DNA from: a bacterium | GTDB taxonomy: Bacteria > Bacteroidota > Bacteroidia > NS11-12g > UBA955 | Length of the DNA: 64,000 nt | Direction of reading: 5' to 3' | NCBI GenBank assembly: GCA_029945665.1 | Contig: JAQSCZ010000120.1 | Span: 1-64,000, forward strand | Part shown: positions 34,437 to 43,631 of the stretch, one piece after another | How the letters are laid out: the number at the start of each line of letters is the position of its first letter | Numbering within the stretch: the first letter of the stretch is position 1 | The notes under the pieces: generated by a model | What the model saw: only the letters and a program-made list of their open reading frames with translations | What the model was told of the DNA's origin: nothing | The model's database searches: none | Program-made: the position numbers and the translations under genes

Positions 34437-35506
34437 ATAAATACTTAGTTTTAGTGAGATTCCTTTTATCTCAACTATTGTTTACCTCTTTTTTTACAAA
34501 TAGCCATGCTCAAAATTGGATACCCCACACCTTTAGCGAATTTGATAACAAGGTGGGCTATATCGATTCTCTGACTGGCGAAACCAAAGTTTTTTGGCAT
34601 TTTGATAGTGCTAAGGCATTTAAATATGGTTTAGCAACCGCATGTTACCAAGGTAAATGGGGTTGTTTCAATACAAAAGGAGAGATCATTATACCATTTG
34701 CCTTTAGCTCGCTCGAATTAATTAGCGATAGCAGTGCCGAGGTAGATTACCATAATTGGGATAACGAAGTTTATTTTTACAAAGGGAAATACAAAGCAAT
34801 GCTTCTTACCCTAGATACTTCAATCAAATACAATTACACCTATACAAAACTGCAATTTATTTATGTTTCAAATAGTGCCTTTTCTTCCATTACATTTATA
34901 AATTCAGAAGCGAAACAAAAAGCTTTGCAAATACTAAAAGATGAAATAGTGTTGAATACCTTAAGAAAAAAAATATATCCTTCAGAAATGCGCGCATATA
35001 CGTTTTGGAATTCCTTTCAAGTCTCTACCTTCTCATTTAAAAGTTCAGGCAATGGAAATGGAAATGGCATCGACCTAAAAACTGGCGTTTACTATCGCCA
35101 AAAATTTGTACTTTCTGGTTTTAATATCGGGTATCAAAGATCAAAGATAATCAACGACACTTTTAAATATATAACCCATCAGATCCCATTCCTATGGTCG
35201 AATTATTTTTTTCTAAAAAAGACACCTTTGGGAAATGCCCTATTTACCAAACTAGATTTGGGATGTATTCTTGGCACCTTCGATTTTAAAGAAAATAAAA
35301 AAACTGGCAATGCCTATAAAAGTACCTCATCTCGCAATACGAGCGCACCAAATATTATAATGAATATTGGTTTCGGTTTTAAAATTGGTACAGATAATTC
35401 AAAATCAGGACTTATCTTCGAAACAGGATATAAATTTGCGCCTATTGTAATTGCCTATGGCACGTATATTAATCATGCCTATGTAAGTCTAGGTGTATTG
35501 CTTTAA
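34433..35506 (+). CDS. Exported WG-repeat/outer-membrane protein
   Basis: 357 residues. Signal peptide ending SHAQ, then a region with one WG-like repeat (FKYGLATACYQGKWGCFNTK followed by GEIIIPFAFSSLELIS). The C-terminal half is strand-rich (NGIDLKTGVYYRQKFVLSG, GFGFKIGTDNSKSGLIFETG, HAYVSLGVLL), suggesting a barrel domain. The start overlaps the stop of the lipoprotein by 4 bases, so translation is coupled. Unknown function. Confidence 0.7.
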   Translation: MNKYLVLVRFLLSQLLFTSFFTNSHAQNWIPHTFSEFDNKVGYIDSLTGETKVFWHFDSAKAFKYGLATACYQGKWGCFNTKGEIIIPFAFSSLELISDSSAEVDYHNWDNEVYFYKGKYKAMLLTLDTSIKYNYTYTKLQFIYVSNSAFSSITFINSEAKQKALQILKDEIVLNTLRKKIYPSEMRAYTFWNSFQVSTFSFKSSGNGNGNGIDLKTGVYYRQKFVLSGFNIGYQRSKIINDTFKYITHQIPFLWSNYFFLKKTPLGNALFTKLDLGCILGTFDFKENKKTGNAYKSTSSRNTSAPNIIMNIGFGFKIGTDNSKSGLIFETGYKFAPIVIAYGTYINHAYVSLGVLL

Positions 35507-35530
35507 TCTTTAAGATTCCTCTTTTTTCCT

Positions 35531-35538
35531 TAGGTTTG
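35531..35538 (+). promoter_or_regulatory. Promoter -7 box for mtgA
   Basis: TAGGTTTG, 4 bases before the ATG at 35543, predicting a leaderless transcript. Confidence 0.5.
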
Positions 35539-35542
35539 CGCC

Positions 35543-36292
35543 ATGATTGGTCTTTCGGCATTCTTTACAAAATACTTTGTGTGGGCGTTTCTATGGCGCT
35601 TAATTAAGAAAATTATCTTTTGGTTTTTTGCAAGTACCATTGGCATAGTATTAATTTACAAATGGGTGCCAGTGCCTGTTACATTTTTAATGTTACAGCG
35701 TTGTACAGAACAAAAAGCAGAAGGCGAATCTATGAAACTGCAAAAGGATTGGGTGCCATTAGATGAAATTTCACCTTACTTACAATTAGCAGTGGTGTGT
35801 GCCGAGGATCAGAATTACTTAAAGCACAACGGCTTTAGTTATACGGCCATTGAAAAAGCGATGGCATACAATGAGAAGATGGAAGAAAAAGGCAGCGAGA
35901 AACGCAGAGGCGCCAGCACCATCAGTCAACAAACAGCAAAGAATGTTTTCTTATGGCCTAGTCGCAGTTGGGTGCGCAAGGGTTTAGAAGTCTATTTTAC
36001 TTTTTTAATTGAAACTTTGTGGAGTAAAGAACGCATTATGGAAGTGTATTTGAATGTCATAGAGCTGGGCAATGGAGTTTATGGTGCCGAGGCCGCTGCA
36101 CAAAATTATTTACATAAAAGTGCTGCAAAGCTTAGTAGTTCCGAAGCTGCCTTAGTGGCGGTGGTATTGCCCAGTCCACGCAAATTTTCTATTGCCCACC
36201 CAAGTGCTTATACAAAAAAACGCCAAAGTTGGTGTTTGCAGCAAATGAAATACTGGGGCATGACACTAGAATATGACAAAAATGAAGAATAG
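35543..36292 (+). CDS. mtgA: Monofunctional peptidoglycan glycosyltransferase MtgA
   Basis: 249 residues. One N-terminal transmembrane helix (about 20-40), then the GT51 domain: catalytic Glu in VVCAEDQNYLKHNGF, RRGASTISQQTAKNVFL, KERIMEVYLNVIELGNGVYG and EAALVAVVLPSPRKFS. All five family motifs are seen and no transpeptidase domain follows. It polymerises lipid II into glycan strands on the periplasmic side of the inner membrane. Single gene with its own promoter. Confidence 0.95.
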   Translation: MIGLSAFFTKYFVWAFLWRLIKKIIFWFFASTIGIVLIYKWVPVPVTFLMLQRCTEQKAEGESMKLQKDWVPLDEISPYLQLAVVCAEDQNYLKHNGFSYTAIEKAMAYNEKMEEKGSEKRRGASTISQQTAKNVFLWPSRSWVRKGLEVYFTFLIETLWSKERIMEVYLNVIELGNGVYGAEAAAQNYLHKSAAKLSSSEAALVAVVLPSPRKFSIAHPSAYTKKRQSWCLQQMKYWGMTLEYDKNEE

Positions 36293-36329
36293 GTTTTGAG
36301 CCCAATCTTTATTATTTTCGTCTGTATCA

Positions 36330-36983
36330 ATGGGTATTAAAAATATTCTTTTCATTCTTTTCTTCATTACTTTTTTCTCTTTGAAAGCAGAAAACGATTC
36401 GCTACCTTGGATTACCCTTAATATTAAAACCGGCCTTCCACTCTTCCTTTATCCAAATACTGAGAATATTCCAAATGCGAGCGTTTCACAGTCTATATTG
36501 CAAAACAGATCATATATGATTGATTTTGGATTTAGGTTAAATAAAAAGAGTCAATTGTTTCTAGGAGGGCAAATATTAGGTAGAAGTTATGAGATAGTTA
36601 GTCATAATACAGGATACGGTTTCGTTTCTAAGAATCATGGCACCAGCATACTGTCATTAGCATTAACTTATAGTTATTTATTTTATAATAAAAACAATTT
36701 AAAGTGCTTTATAATTCCAAGACTTTGGTTCTCACATATTGCAGAAGATATACAATACAAATACAACGATAGCATTCCACCGAATAATTATACGATAAGA
36801 GGAAGAATGGTGAATCCTACTGTGACTAGCACAATATCTCCTTCCTTCGGCTTTGGGTTAGAACGTAAACTTTTTATAAAGGAGTTATACTTTATGTTTC
36901 AAACAGAATATGTTTTCAGCCCCTATGGCCATCGTACAAGCCGACTGTGTTTGAATACGGGCTTAAGTTTTAAGATTTATTAA
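36330..36983 (+). CDS. Outer-membrane barrel-like protein
   Basis: 217 residues. Signal peptide ending SLKAE, then strand-rich sequence (FGFRLNKKSQLFLGGQILG, SILSLALTYSYLFYN, SPSFGFGLERKLFIKELYFM, LCLNTGLSFKIY) ending in an aromatic as barrel proteins do. No family recognised. Followed by an unknown exported-protein gene in the same direction. Confidence 0.7.
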   Translation: MGIKNILFILFFITFFSLKAENDSLPWITLNIKTGLPLFLYPNTENIPNASVSQSILQNRSYMIDFGFRLNKKSQLFLGGQILGRSYEIVSHNTGYGFVSKNHGTSILSLALTYSYLFYNKNNLKCFIIPRLWFSHIAEDIQYKYNDSIPPNNYTIRGRMVNPTVTSTISPSFGFGLERKLFIKELYFMFQTEYVFSPYGHRTSRLCLNTGLSFKIY

Positions 36984-36986
36984 TCT

Positions 36987-36994
36987 TATTTTTG
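36987..36994 (+). promoter_or_regulatory. Promoter -7 box for the 37001 gene
   Basis: TATTTTTG, 6 bases before ATG 37001. It argues that the TTG at 36992 is not the start. Confidence 0.45.
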
Positions 36995-37000
36995 TTCAAC

Positions 37001-37438
37001 ATGAAACATTGTTATCTTTTTATTTTAATAATTGGCATTTGTCATTCATCAGGTGCTCAAATTGATACTTTCCATCAAAATAATTGGCGAAGAAGTTTAT
37101 TAGATACACTTTCGTCTCTATCTCCAAATCAAAGAGATTCCTTTAAGCGTTATTTATTGAACACAGAAATCAAAGTAAATTACAAACTCTTTACCATTAA
37201 TAAACACAAATTAATAACGAATACTAAAAGTTTACATCCACTTATTTTGGAAACAAAGGAGATTTTTTTAGAAGTATTAGATCACCAAGGGAATCAACTT
37301 TGCAAACAATCTTTAAATATTAATCTATCTAATGAATGCCTCCTTCCTGCCAATTATATGAATGGCATGCTCATCATCTTTTTTACATGGGGTGATTCTA
37401 AGAGCAATTTGAATTCATTAATTTTAAGTTCTCAATGA
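37001..37438 (+). CDS. Exported protein of unknown function
   Basis: About 145 residues from ATG 37001 (MKHCYLFILIIGICHSSGAQ, a signal peptide). Mature part has a helical segment (SLLDTLSSLSPNQRDSFKRY) and ends in strands. No lipobox and no known motif. From 37439 to 37648 no gene is supported; a 62-residue open frame there has no family match or promoter. Confidence 0.55.
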   Translation: MKHCYLFILIIGICHSSGAQIDTFHQNNWRRSLLDTLSSLSPNQRDSFKRYLLNTEIKVNYKLFTINKHKLITNTKSLHPLILETKEIFLEVLDHQGNQLCKQSLNINLSNECLLPANYMNGMLIIFFTWGDSKSNLNSLILSSQ

Positions 37439-37648
37439 TTCAATTCAAATCTTTCGTATAAAACGTATTTCTAATCAACTGATTTATCTGATGTGAATCA
37501 AGAAGACCAGTTATTAGACGAGAATCTTTATAAAACTGGCAGTTTGAGAAGGTGTTTTGACCCCTTTATAAAGAATTTCACCGTTAAGAGGTTTTGTTTA
37601 AATGTCGACCAAAGTTTTAGTTCTATTTATTGGTCAATCAAAAACCAC

Positions 37649-38827
37649 TTACCTATATATCACAATTATCTCTCGTTTTAAAACCCCCTCGCAATTGATT
37701 TCAAGTATGTAGTTACCATTTATATAATCCTTTAAATCTAAAGTTAAATGGAAATCTCCTTGATTAAAATCTTTCGATTCCAAGCGTTTTCCAAATACGT
37801 CATAAAGTGCATAACCTATTATTTCAGTAGTACTTTTAATATTTAGATACTCCGCAACTGGATTAGGATAAGTCTCAACACCAACTATAATTTTTCGATG
37901 AACTTTTAAATCCAAACTATTATCCAATTTAAATATTGCCCCATCTTTCCCTGCAATAAAACCTATGTTCTTTGTTGGAAAATAAACACAATAATAACCA
38001 TTGGTGTAATTCAATGATGATGCCACCCAGTTCTTTCCTCCATCTGTCGTTTTCAAAATAGAATCCAATTGGTTAGAAGCTACCCAGCCATTCAGTGAAT
38101 CCAGAAAATGAACACTATACAGTGATTTTGTAAGTCCGCTTTTTTGTTTTACCCATGTAGCTCCGCCATCCATCGTCTTAAGAATCGTTCCATACTCTCC
38201 CACCGAATAGCCAATTTTATCATTTATAAAGTTAATACCGTATAGAGCCGGTCCAGCGGGTTCAGAATACATCGAATCCCATGTTACTCCGGCATTTGAA
38301 GTTGAAAATATCGTGCTATTACCTCCGCAGGTGTAGCCATTCATTGGGTCCCTAAAATGCATATTTATGAAGTTCTTTGTACTTACCACTTGCTTGGTCC
38401 AAGTGTTACCGCTATCATTGGTTTTCAAAATGATTCCATTTTGTCCGGATACAAACCCTGTTTTTTCGCTCGTAAAATAAATGCCACTTAAATAAGTTGA
38501 AATTCCAGTATTATAAGTAGTCCAATGGGCCCCATAATCCCTTGTTCTTTTGAGCAAACCATTTGTGCCGCATATCCACCCAGTATGCTTATCCGTAAAA
38601 AAAACACCAGTTAACTGACCTGAATTAAGACCAGTATTAACCGCTAACCAATCCTCTCCACCTGTTACAGTGGCCACCATTGCACCATTATTACCAACCG
38701 CATAGCCATGTTCATTATCGACAAAATGAATATTATTTAAAACTTCTAAAGTATTAGATGTTTGTTTAGTCCATTGTGCATTAGAGAAAAATGGCGATAA
38801 GAGGAGGAGGCAGATTACAATTCTCAT
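37649..38827 (-). CDS. YCF48-like beta-propeller protein with T9SS sorting domain
   Basis: About 392 residues from ATG 38827 (MRIVICLLLLSPFFSNAQ, a signal peptide); an upstream ATG at 38854 is less likely. At least seven repeats have the core F.D...GY/WVCG.NG.ILKT.DGG.TW (for example GWICGTNGLLKRTRDYGAHW and GFVSGQNGIILKTNDSG), the pattern of the photosystem II assembly factor Ycf48/BNR family, used widely in Bacteroidota as secreted adhesion-like propellers. The last 75 residues (VETYPNPVAEYLNIKS ... NGNYILEINCEGVLKREIIV) are a type A T9SS domain. Surface or secreted. Confidence 0.88.
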   Translation of the reverse strand: MRIVICLLLLSPFFSNAQWTKQTSNTLEVLNNIHFVDNEHGYAVGNNGAMVATVTGGEDWLAVNTGLNSGQLTGVFFTDKHTGWICGTNGLLKRTRDYGAHWTTYNTGISTYLSGIYFTSEKTGFVSGQNGIILKTNDSGNTWTKQVVSTKNFINMHFRDPMNGYTCGGNSTIFSTSNAGVTWDSMYSEPAGPALYGINFINDKIGYSVGEYGTILKTMDGGATWVKQKSGLTKSLYSVHFLDSLNGWVASNQLDSILKTTDGGKNWVASSLNYTNGYYCVYFPTKNIGFIAGKDGAIFKLDNSLDLKVHRKIIVGVETYPNPVAEYLNIKSTTEIIGYALYDVFGKRLESKDFNQGDFHLTLDLKDYINGNYILEINCEGVLKREIIVIYR

Positions 38828-38969
38828 ATTACAATGATAGGGTATATAAAACAATTTCTTAAGACCTTTTTTAACCCAATTATTTAAAATTTAAAAGCAA
38901 TTCATCCTCATTTTCGTCCATTATAACCTACACCTAAATAATATTTGTTTGATAAACTAACTAAAATCT

Positions 38970-38977
38970 TAAATTTG
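38970..38977 (+). promoter_or_regulatory. Promoter -7 box for the glutamate dehydrogenase gene
   Basis: TAAATTTG, 41 bases before the ATG at 39019, giving a leader of about 37 bases. Confidence 0.45.
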
Positions 38978-39018
38978 CAGCCTTTTATAACTAAAAAATA
39001 ACCCAATTTATTCATACA

Positions 39019-40281
39019 ATGAGTAACGAAACCATCCACAGTAATTTGAATCCATTGGATTCCATGATGAAACGCTTCGATGAAGCCGCAAAAATTATAG
39101 GTCTTGATGATTCAGCCTACAATACTCTAAAATATCCTGCGAAAATTATTACCGTGCATTTGCCGGTTATTATGGACAATGGCAAAGTGCAAGTGTTCGA
39201 AGGTCACCGTGTACAACACAGTACCACACTTGGACCTTCAAAAGGAGGTATCCGTTATTCAATGGATGTTTCATTAGATGAAGTAAAAGCATTAGCTGCT
39301 TGGATGACATGGAAAACTGCTGTTGTAGGTATTCCTTACGGTGGTGGTAAAGGTGGTATTAAATGCGACCCTAAATCAATGAGCAAAGGTGAACTTGAAC
39401 GTTTAACCAGAGCCTACGCTGCCTCTATGAGCGATGTTTTTGGACCCGATAAAGATATTCCTGCTCCGGATATGAATACCGGTCAGCAAGAAATGGCTTG
39501 GATTGTAGATGAATATTCTAAAATCAAAGGTCAATATACACCTGCTGTAATTACAGGTAAACCCATTTCAATGGGCGGTTCTTTAGGAAGAGTTGAAGCA
39601 ACCGGTAGAGGTGTTATGGTATGTACCCGTTCTGCTTTAGCTAAAATGGGCTTGAAACCAGAAGAGTGCACCTGTGTTGTTCAAGGTTTTGGAAATGTTG
39701 GTTCTATCTCTGCTAAATTAATTGAAATGTTGGGCGTAAAAATCGTTGGAATCTCTGATGTTACCGGTGGTTATTACAATGTCAATGGTATTAAAGTTGA
39801 AGAAGCAATGGCTTATACCAAAGCGAATGGCAACTTAGGTGGATTCACAGGTGGCGAAAAAATAAACAATGCGCAATTGTTAGAATTACCATGTGATATC
39901 TTAGTACCTGCTGCTATGGAAGATCAAATTACTGATGCCAATGCGGGAAATATCAAAGCTAAATTAATTGTTGAAGGTGCTAACGGACCTACAAGCGCTA
40001 ATGCCGATAAAATTTTAAATGATAAAGGTATCATTGTAGTGCCAGATATTTTAGCAAATGCTGGTGGGGTGACTGTATCATACTTCGAGTGGGTGCAAAA
40101 CAGAATGGGTTATTTCTGGACCGAAGAGCGTGTCAACAGACGTGCTGATAGGGTTATGAAAATGGCATTCGACAATGTATTTGAAACTGGCACGACCCAT
40201 AAATGTAGTCTGAGAATGGCTGCTTATGTGGTTGCAATTGATAAAGTAGCGACCACTCAAAAATTTAGAGGCGTATTCTAA
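39019..40281 (+). CDS. gdhA: Glu/Leu/Phe/Val-family dehydrogenase, probably glutamate dehydrogenase
   Basis: 420 residues, the length of hexameric GDH. Substrate-site motifs GPSKGGIRYSMDVS and VVGIPYGGGKGGIKCDP with catalytic Lys and the Asp of IPAPDMNTGQQ are present, as is the Rossmann nucleotide-binding site VVQGFGNVGSISAK. The Asp in GISDVTGG at the end of the second strand favours NAD over NADP. It reversibly deaminates glutamate to 2-oxoglutarate. The stop overlaps the ATG of psd by one base (TAATG). Confidence 0.93.
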   Translation: MSNETIHSNLNPLDSMMKRFDEAAKIIGLDDSAYNTLKYPAKIITVHLPVIMDNGKVQVFEGHRVQHSTTLGPSKGGIRYSMDVSLDEVKALAAWMTWKTAVVGIPYGGGKGGIKCDPKSMSKGELERLTRAYAASMSDVFGPDKDIPAPDMNTGQQEMAWIVDEYSKIKGQYTPAVITGKPISMGGSLGRVEATGRGVMVCTRSALAKMGLKPEECTCVVQGFGNVGSISAKLIEMLGVKIVGISDVTGGYYNVNGIKVEEAMAYTKANGNLGGFTGGEKINNAQLLELPCDILVPAAMEDQITDANAGNIKAKLIVEGANGPTSANADKILNDKGIIVVPDILANAGGVTVSYFEWVQNRMGYFWTEERVNRRADRVMKMAFDNVFETGTTHKCSLRMAAYVVAIDKVATTQKFRGVF

Positions 40282-40937
40282 TGTTATTTCACAGAGAAGG
40301 TTATAAAATCATATTGGTAACCCTGCTAATTTTGGCAGGTATTAACATTGCTTCGCATGCCTTAATTGGCGAAGAGAGTTTGATTACCAAAATCATATTG
40401 ATCATTTCATTGGTCTTTTTTATTCTTATTCTTCAGTTTTTCAGAAACCCATCAAGACATACTGTCATTAACGAGAACCAAGTTATAGCGCCAGCAGATG
40501 GCACAGTTGTGGTAATCGAAGAAGTAGAAGAACCGGAATATTTTAAGGATAAAAGAAAACAAATCAGTATTTTCATGAGTCCTATCAATGTGCATGTGAA
40601 TAGAAATCCAATCAGTGGCATTGTTAAATATGCAAAATACCATCCAGGTAAGTATTTAGTTGCTTGGCATCCAAAATCATCAACAGAGAACGAAAGAACA
40701 ACTGTTGTAATTGCAGGATCTAAAGCAGAAGTACTTTTTAGACAAATAGCTGGTGCACTAGCAAAACGCATTGTTTATTATGTAAAGGAAGGTCAAGAAG
40801 TGAAACAAGGTGAAGAAATGGGTTTTATAAAATTTGGTTCGAGAATCGATATTTATTTACCACTTACTGCAACTGTTAATGTTCAATTGCAACAAAAAAC
40901 AAGAGGAGGCGAAACAGTGGTTGCGACTTTGGCTTAA
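40281..40937 (+). CDS. psd: Phosphatidylserine decarboxylase, short pyruvoyl form
   Basis: 218 residues, the short PSD-A type. Two N-terminal transmembrane helices, then the conserved region VIAPADGTVVVIEEVE, ISIFMSPINVHVNRNPI and HPGKYLVAW, and the self-cleavage site KFGSRIDIYLP, where cleavage between Gly and Ser creates the pyruvoyl group. It makes phosphatidylethanolamine at the inner membrane. Translationally coupled to the dehydrogenase gene, an association without obvious metabolic logic. Confidence 0.95.
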   Translation: MLFHREGYKIILVTLLILAGINIASHALIGEESLITKIILIISLVFFILILQFFRNPSRHTVINENQVIAPADGTVVVIEEVEEPEYFKDKRKQISIFMSPINVHVNRNPISGIVKYAKYHPGKYLVAWHPKSSTENERTTVVIAGSKAEVLFRQIAGALAKRIVYYVKEGQEVKQGEEMGFIKFGSRIDIYLPLTATVNVQLQQKTRGGETVVATLA

Positions 40938-40977
40938 TTATTGAATGTTATTCCTTATCAATTCAAATATTAAATAA

Positions 40978-41265
40978 ATGAAAAAACTAATTTTAACCCT
41001 AGCCCTTTTTGTTGGTGTAGCTGTTATCAGCAATGCGCAAACAAGCACTACTGGTGCAACCAATACAGCGACTAACAAACAAGAAACTTCAACTGGCTTA
41101 AAGCCAACAGTTGCTCCTCAGGTAGCTCCAGTTACCACAGAAACAGCACCTGCCACTCCTGCAACACCAGCTCCTGCTGCCAAGAAAAGCACTAAAAAAG
41201 CATGCTGCCAAAAGAAAGCAAGTTCTTGCTGCAAGAAAAAAACAGAAGCCATTAAAGAAGATTAA
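40978..41265 (+). CDS. Small exported Thr/Ala/Pro-rich protein with Cys-Lys tail
   Basis: 95 residues. Signal peptide MKKLILTLALFVGVAVISNAQ (cut after Gln is likely), then a low-complexity Thr/Ala/Pro/Gln linker of about 45 residues and a basic tail with the paired cysteines KKACCQKKASSCCKKKTEA. The tail could bind a metal or form disulfides. No family recognised. It sits 40 bases after psd and ends at a strong terminator. Confidence 0.7.
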   Translation: MKKLILTLALFVGVAVISNAQTSTTGATNTATNKQETSTGLKPTVAPQVAPVTTETAPATPATPAPAAKKSTKKACCQKKASSCCKKKTEAIKED

Positions 41266-41284
41266 ATTCTTTTAAATATTTTTC

Positions 41285-41319
41285 AAAAAAGCCCTGAAAT
41301 ATTTCAGGGCTTTTTTTTG
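41285..41319 (+). terminator. Rho-independent terminator
   Basis: AAAAAAGCCCTGAAAT and ATTTCAGGGCTTTTTT are perfect inverted copies followed by more T. It closes the operon of glutamate dehydrogenase, psd and the small exported protein. Confidence 0.92.
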
Positions 41320-41374
41320 TTTCAAAAATTTTTTATCCCTCAATAAAATCAACTAATATTGCATTGTAAAAGTT

Positions 41375-41458
41375 GCCCATGTGGCGAAATTGGTAGACGT
41401 GCCACCTTGAGGTGGTGGTGACCGAAAGGTTGTGCAAGTTCGAATCTTGTCGTGGGCA
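41375..41458 (+). tRNA. tRNA-Leu (GAG)
   Basis: 84 bases with a class II fold. Acceptor stem GCCCATG/CGTGGGC, D-arm with AATTGGTAGAC, anticodon stem CCACC/GGTGG around loop TTGAGGT (anticodon GAG), a long variable arm GTGACCGAAAGGTTGT, and T-arm GCAAGTTCGAATCTTGT. It closely resembles tRNA-Leu(GAG) of other bacteria and reads CUC and CUU. The 3' CCA is not encoded. Confidence 0.96.
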
Positions 41459-41472
41459 CTTTTTATAACCCC

Positions 41473-42480
41473 TTAAATATTTTCTTTTTGAAATTGAATG
41501 CCTGCCAAATGTATGGTATCTGCAATGGCATTAAACTTAAAATTCAATACTTTTAATATGGCTGCATTGCTGTATTGGTGTTTCTTAAGCGAGGTGCGCA
41601 CTGTTTCTGGTGTTAAGGTAGACTTTGGATTAAATAATAAATTCAATCTAACCAGTATTAAAAACAAATTTTTATAACGAACTTTTAATTCAATATTTGG
41701 TGCTGGTTTGTGAATGGATTCCGCAATTTCATTTAAAACTGTACGATAGGACAGATTCTCACTTACCAATAAAAATCTTTGACCTACAATGGCATTGTCT
41801 GCCAAATAGCACATGGCATTTGCCACATCATGGACATCAACAAAACCATTGATACCATTGGTATAAAATCGCATGCATCTGTCAATATTTCTAAACAACC
41901 TGCAAGAGCCTTTGTGCCAATCGCCATAGCCTAAAATAATCCCTGGATTAACAATTACGGCATTTAAGCCCTCCTCAATACCACGCCAAACTTCTAATTC
42001 TGCTAAGTGTTTGCTAATTGCATATTGGGTATTATGATCGTTGTCTTCCCATTCCGTAGTCTCGTCAATTAAAGTGGCGTTGTCTGTTCTACCCAAGGCT
42101 GCTGTGCTGCTAACATGCACCAATTGCTTCACATTGTTTTTAAGACAGGCATTTACAACATTGGCCGTTCCTTCAACATTAATAGCCATCATTTCGTCTG
42201 CCTCTTGCATATTAAAGGCCACCTTAGCAGCACAATGAAATACGATAGAGTTAGGCTCAAACACCTCATCTAAAACCGTGATATCTAGTATATCCGCTAT
42301 TTTCCATTTGAAATTTGCAATTAAATGCGCATGGTTATCGCCTAATTCATTTTTTACAATAAGATTGAATTCCGAAGTGGAACTTTGTTCTCTTTTTAAG
42401 CCAATAACAGGATGTCCTTTTTGTAATAATGCGGCTACCACATAACTACCCAAAAAACCATTCGCTCCCGTTACTATCAT
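41473..42480 (-). CDS. NAD-dependent epimerase/dehydratase (extended SDR)
   Basis: About 335 residues from ATG 42480 (MIVTGANGFLGSYVVAALLQ). An ATG at 42504 would add eight residues. The Rossmann motif TGANGFLG is present, with VFHCAAKVAFNM and active-site YAISKHLAE (YxxxK) with the upstream Ser in LVHVSSTAALG. This fits dihydroflavonol-4-reductase/epimerase-type SDRs acting on nucleotide sugars or hydroxyketones. Substrate unknown. Divergent from the arginase-like gene, with 53 bases between starts. Confidence 0.88.
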   Translation of the reverse strand: MIVTGANGFLGSYVVAALLQKGHPVIGLKREQSSTSEFNLIVKNELGDNHAHLIANFKWKIADILDITVLDEVFEPNSIVFHCAAKVAFNMQEADEMMAINVEGTANVVNACLKNNVKQLVHVSSTAALGRTDNATLIDETTEWEDNDHNTQYAISKHLAELEVWRGIEEGLNAVIVNPGIILGYGDWHKGSCRLFRNIDRCMRFYTNGINGFVDVHDVANAMCYLADNAIVGQRFLLVSENLSYRTVLNEIAESIHKPAPNIELKVRYKNLFLILVRLNLLFNPKSTLTPETVRTSLKKHQYSNAAILKVLNFKFNAIADTIHLAGIQFQKENI

Positions 42481-42533
42481 TTTGTTGAAATTTAAGTGGT
42501 GCAAAATTCGGATATTTGTATCAATATTGAACC

Positions 42534-43622
42534 ATGGATATTTTAAAGGAATTTTTTGAACCCATTAGTAAAAATTTATTAAAAGGAATTGTAAAAAAAG
42601 AGGGTCTCATTGGGCCTGAAATAAAATTAAATAACGGCAAATTCCCCGACCCATCAAAAGTTGATGTCGCTATTATTGGTCTTGGTAAAAATGCAGATTT
42701 AGTGCGAAAACAGTTCTACGCCTACAGTCATAAATTAAATGGCATCGAGTTGGCTGACTTTGGCAATTTAAAACACAATGGTACTGAAAAAAATATCAAT
42801 GCCGGATTAGCCGAATGTTTAATCAGTTTGAAAGAACATAACATTATTCCAATAATCATAGGCGAGCAACACAATTATGCACAAGGCTTAATGAAAGGTA
42901 TCGATTTTAAATCAATTGATTATGCTTTGGTATCGCCTTTTCTCAATTACGATGAAACGGATTTAGGCTATCAGCTTAATGCTAAAAAGCGTTTATTTCA
43001 TGCCTCCTACTTGGGTTTTCAAAGCTATTTGACAACCAATAATTCCATGCAAAGTGTAGCCGATGTATTTTCAGAATGCATTAGACTAGGAACACTGCGT
43101 GCAGATATGGCACAATCAGAGCCATTATTAAGGCAAGCCGATATTTTTGATTTCGATTTATCTGCTATTAAATATTCTGAATTTCAAAGCGCCGTTCAAA
43201 AAATACCGAATGGTTTTTTCAATCACGAGGCTTGTGCTTTGTGTCGGTATGCTGGTATTTCAAACAATGTCAATTATTATTTACTTAGAAATTTTACTTT
43301 GAATGAAACATCAACCATTGATGCCTCTCAAATCGCGCAAATGATATGGTATATCTGCGATGGCATAGACAACCGATTCAATGATTTTCCTCAAATGAAT
43401 CACCGAAATTTCAAAGTATACAAATGCCATGCCCCTAGTGGTGTTGATATGGTATTCTTGAACAGCAATTTAACTGGGCGTTGGTGGCTGCAAATACCAT
43501 CAAAAAATGGTGGTAAAAAAACAGCCCCAAAATTCATAGGTTGCAGCGAATCTGATTTCGAAATTGCGCGCGAAGGCGATGTGCCAGAAAAATGGTTCAG
43601 AGCAGCAGGATCGGGTTTTTAA
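42534..43622 (+). CDS. Arginase/formimidoylglutamase-fold protein, probable pseudoenzyme
   Basis: 362 residues. The layout matches ureohydrolases: VDVAIIGLGKNAD, an IIPIIIGEQHNYAQGL region where arginases have GGxHS, then ALVSPFLNY where they have DAHxD, and FDFDLSAIKYSEF where they have DxDxxDP. The last matches only in part and the DAHxD ligands are absent, so a dimanganese centre cannot form as usual. The C-terminal 90 residues (WYICDGIDNRFNDFPQMN, FKVYKCHAP, GRWWLQIP) are unlike classical arginases. Such proteins occur across Bacteroidota and are often labelled formimidoylglutamase; activity is doubtful here. Confidence 0.72.
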   Translation: MDILKEFFEPISKNLLKGIVKKEGLIGPEIKLNNGKFPDPSKVDVAIIGLGKNADLVRKQFYAYSHKLNGIELADFGNLKHNGTEKNINAGLAECLISLKEHNIIPIIIGEQHNYAQGLMKGIDFKSIDYALVSPFLNYDETDLGYQLNAKKRLFHASYLGFQSYLTTNNSMQSVADVFSECIRLGTLRADMAQSEPLLRQADIFDFDLSAIKYSEFQSAVQKIPNGFFNHEACALCRYAGISNNVNYYLLRNFTLNETSTIDASQIAQMIWYICDGIDNRFNDFPQMNHRNFKVYKCHAPSGVDMVFLNSNLTGRWWLQIPSKNGGKKTAPKFIGCSESDFEIAREGDVPEKWFRAAGSGF

Positions 43623-43631
43623 AAAAGCCAC

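Noticed and set aside
37493-37681. 62-residue open frame between the 37001 gene and the YCF48-like gene
   Set aside because: No signal, promoter box or family features; overlaps the end of the opposite gene.
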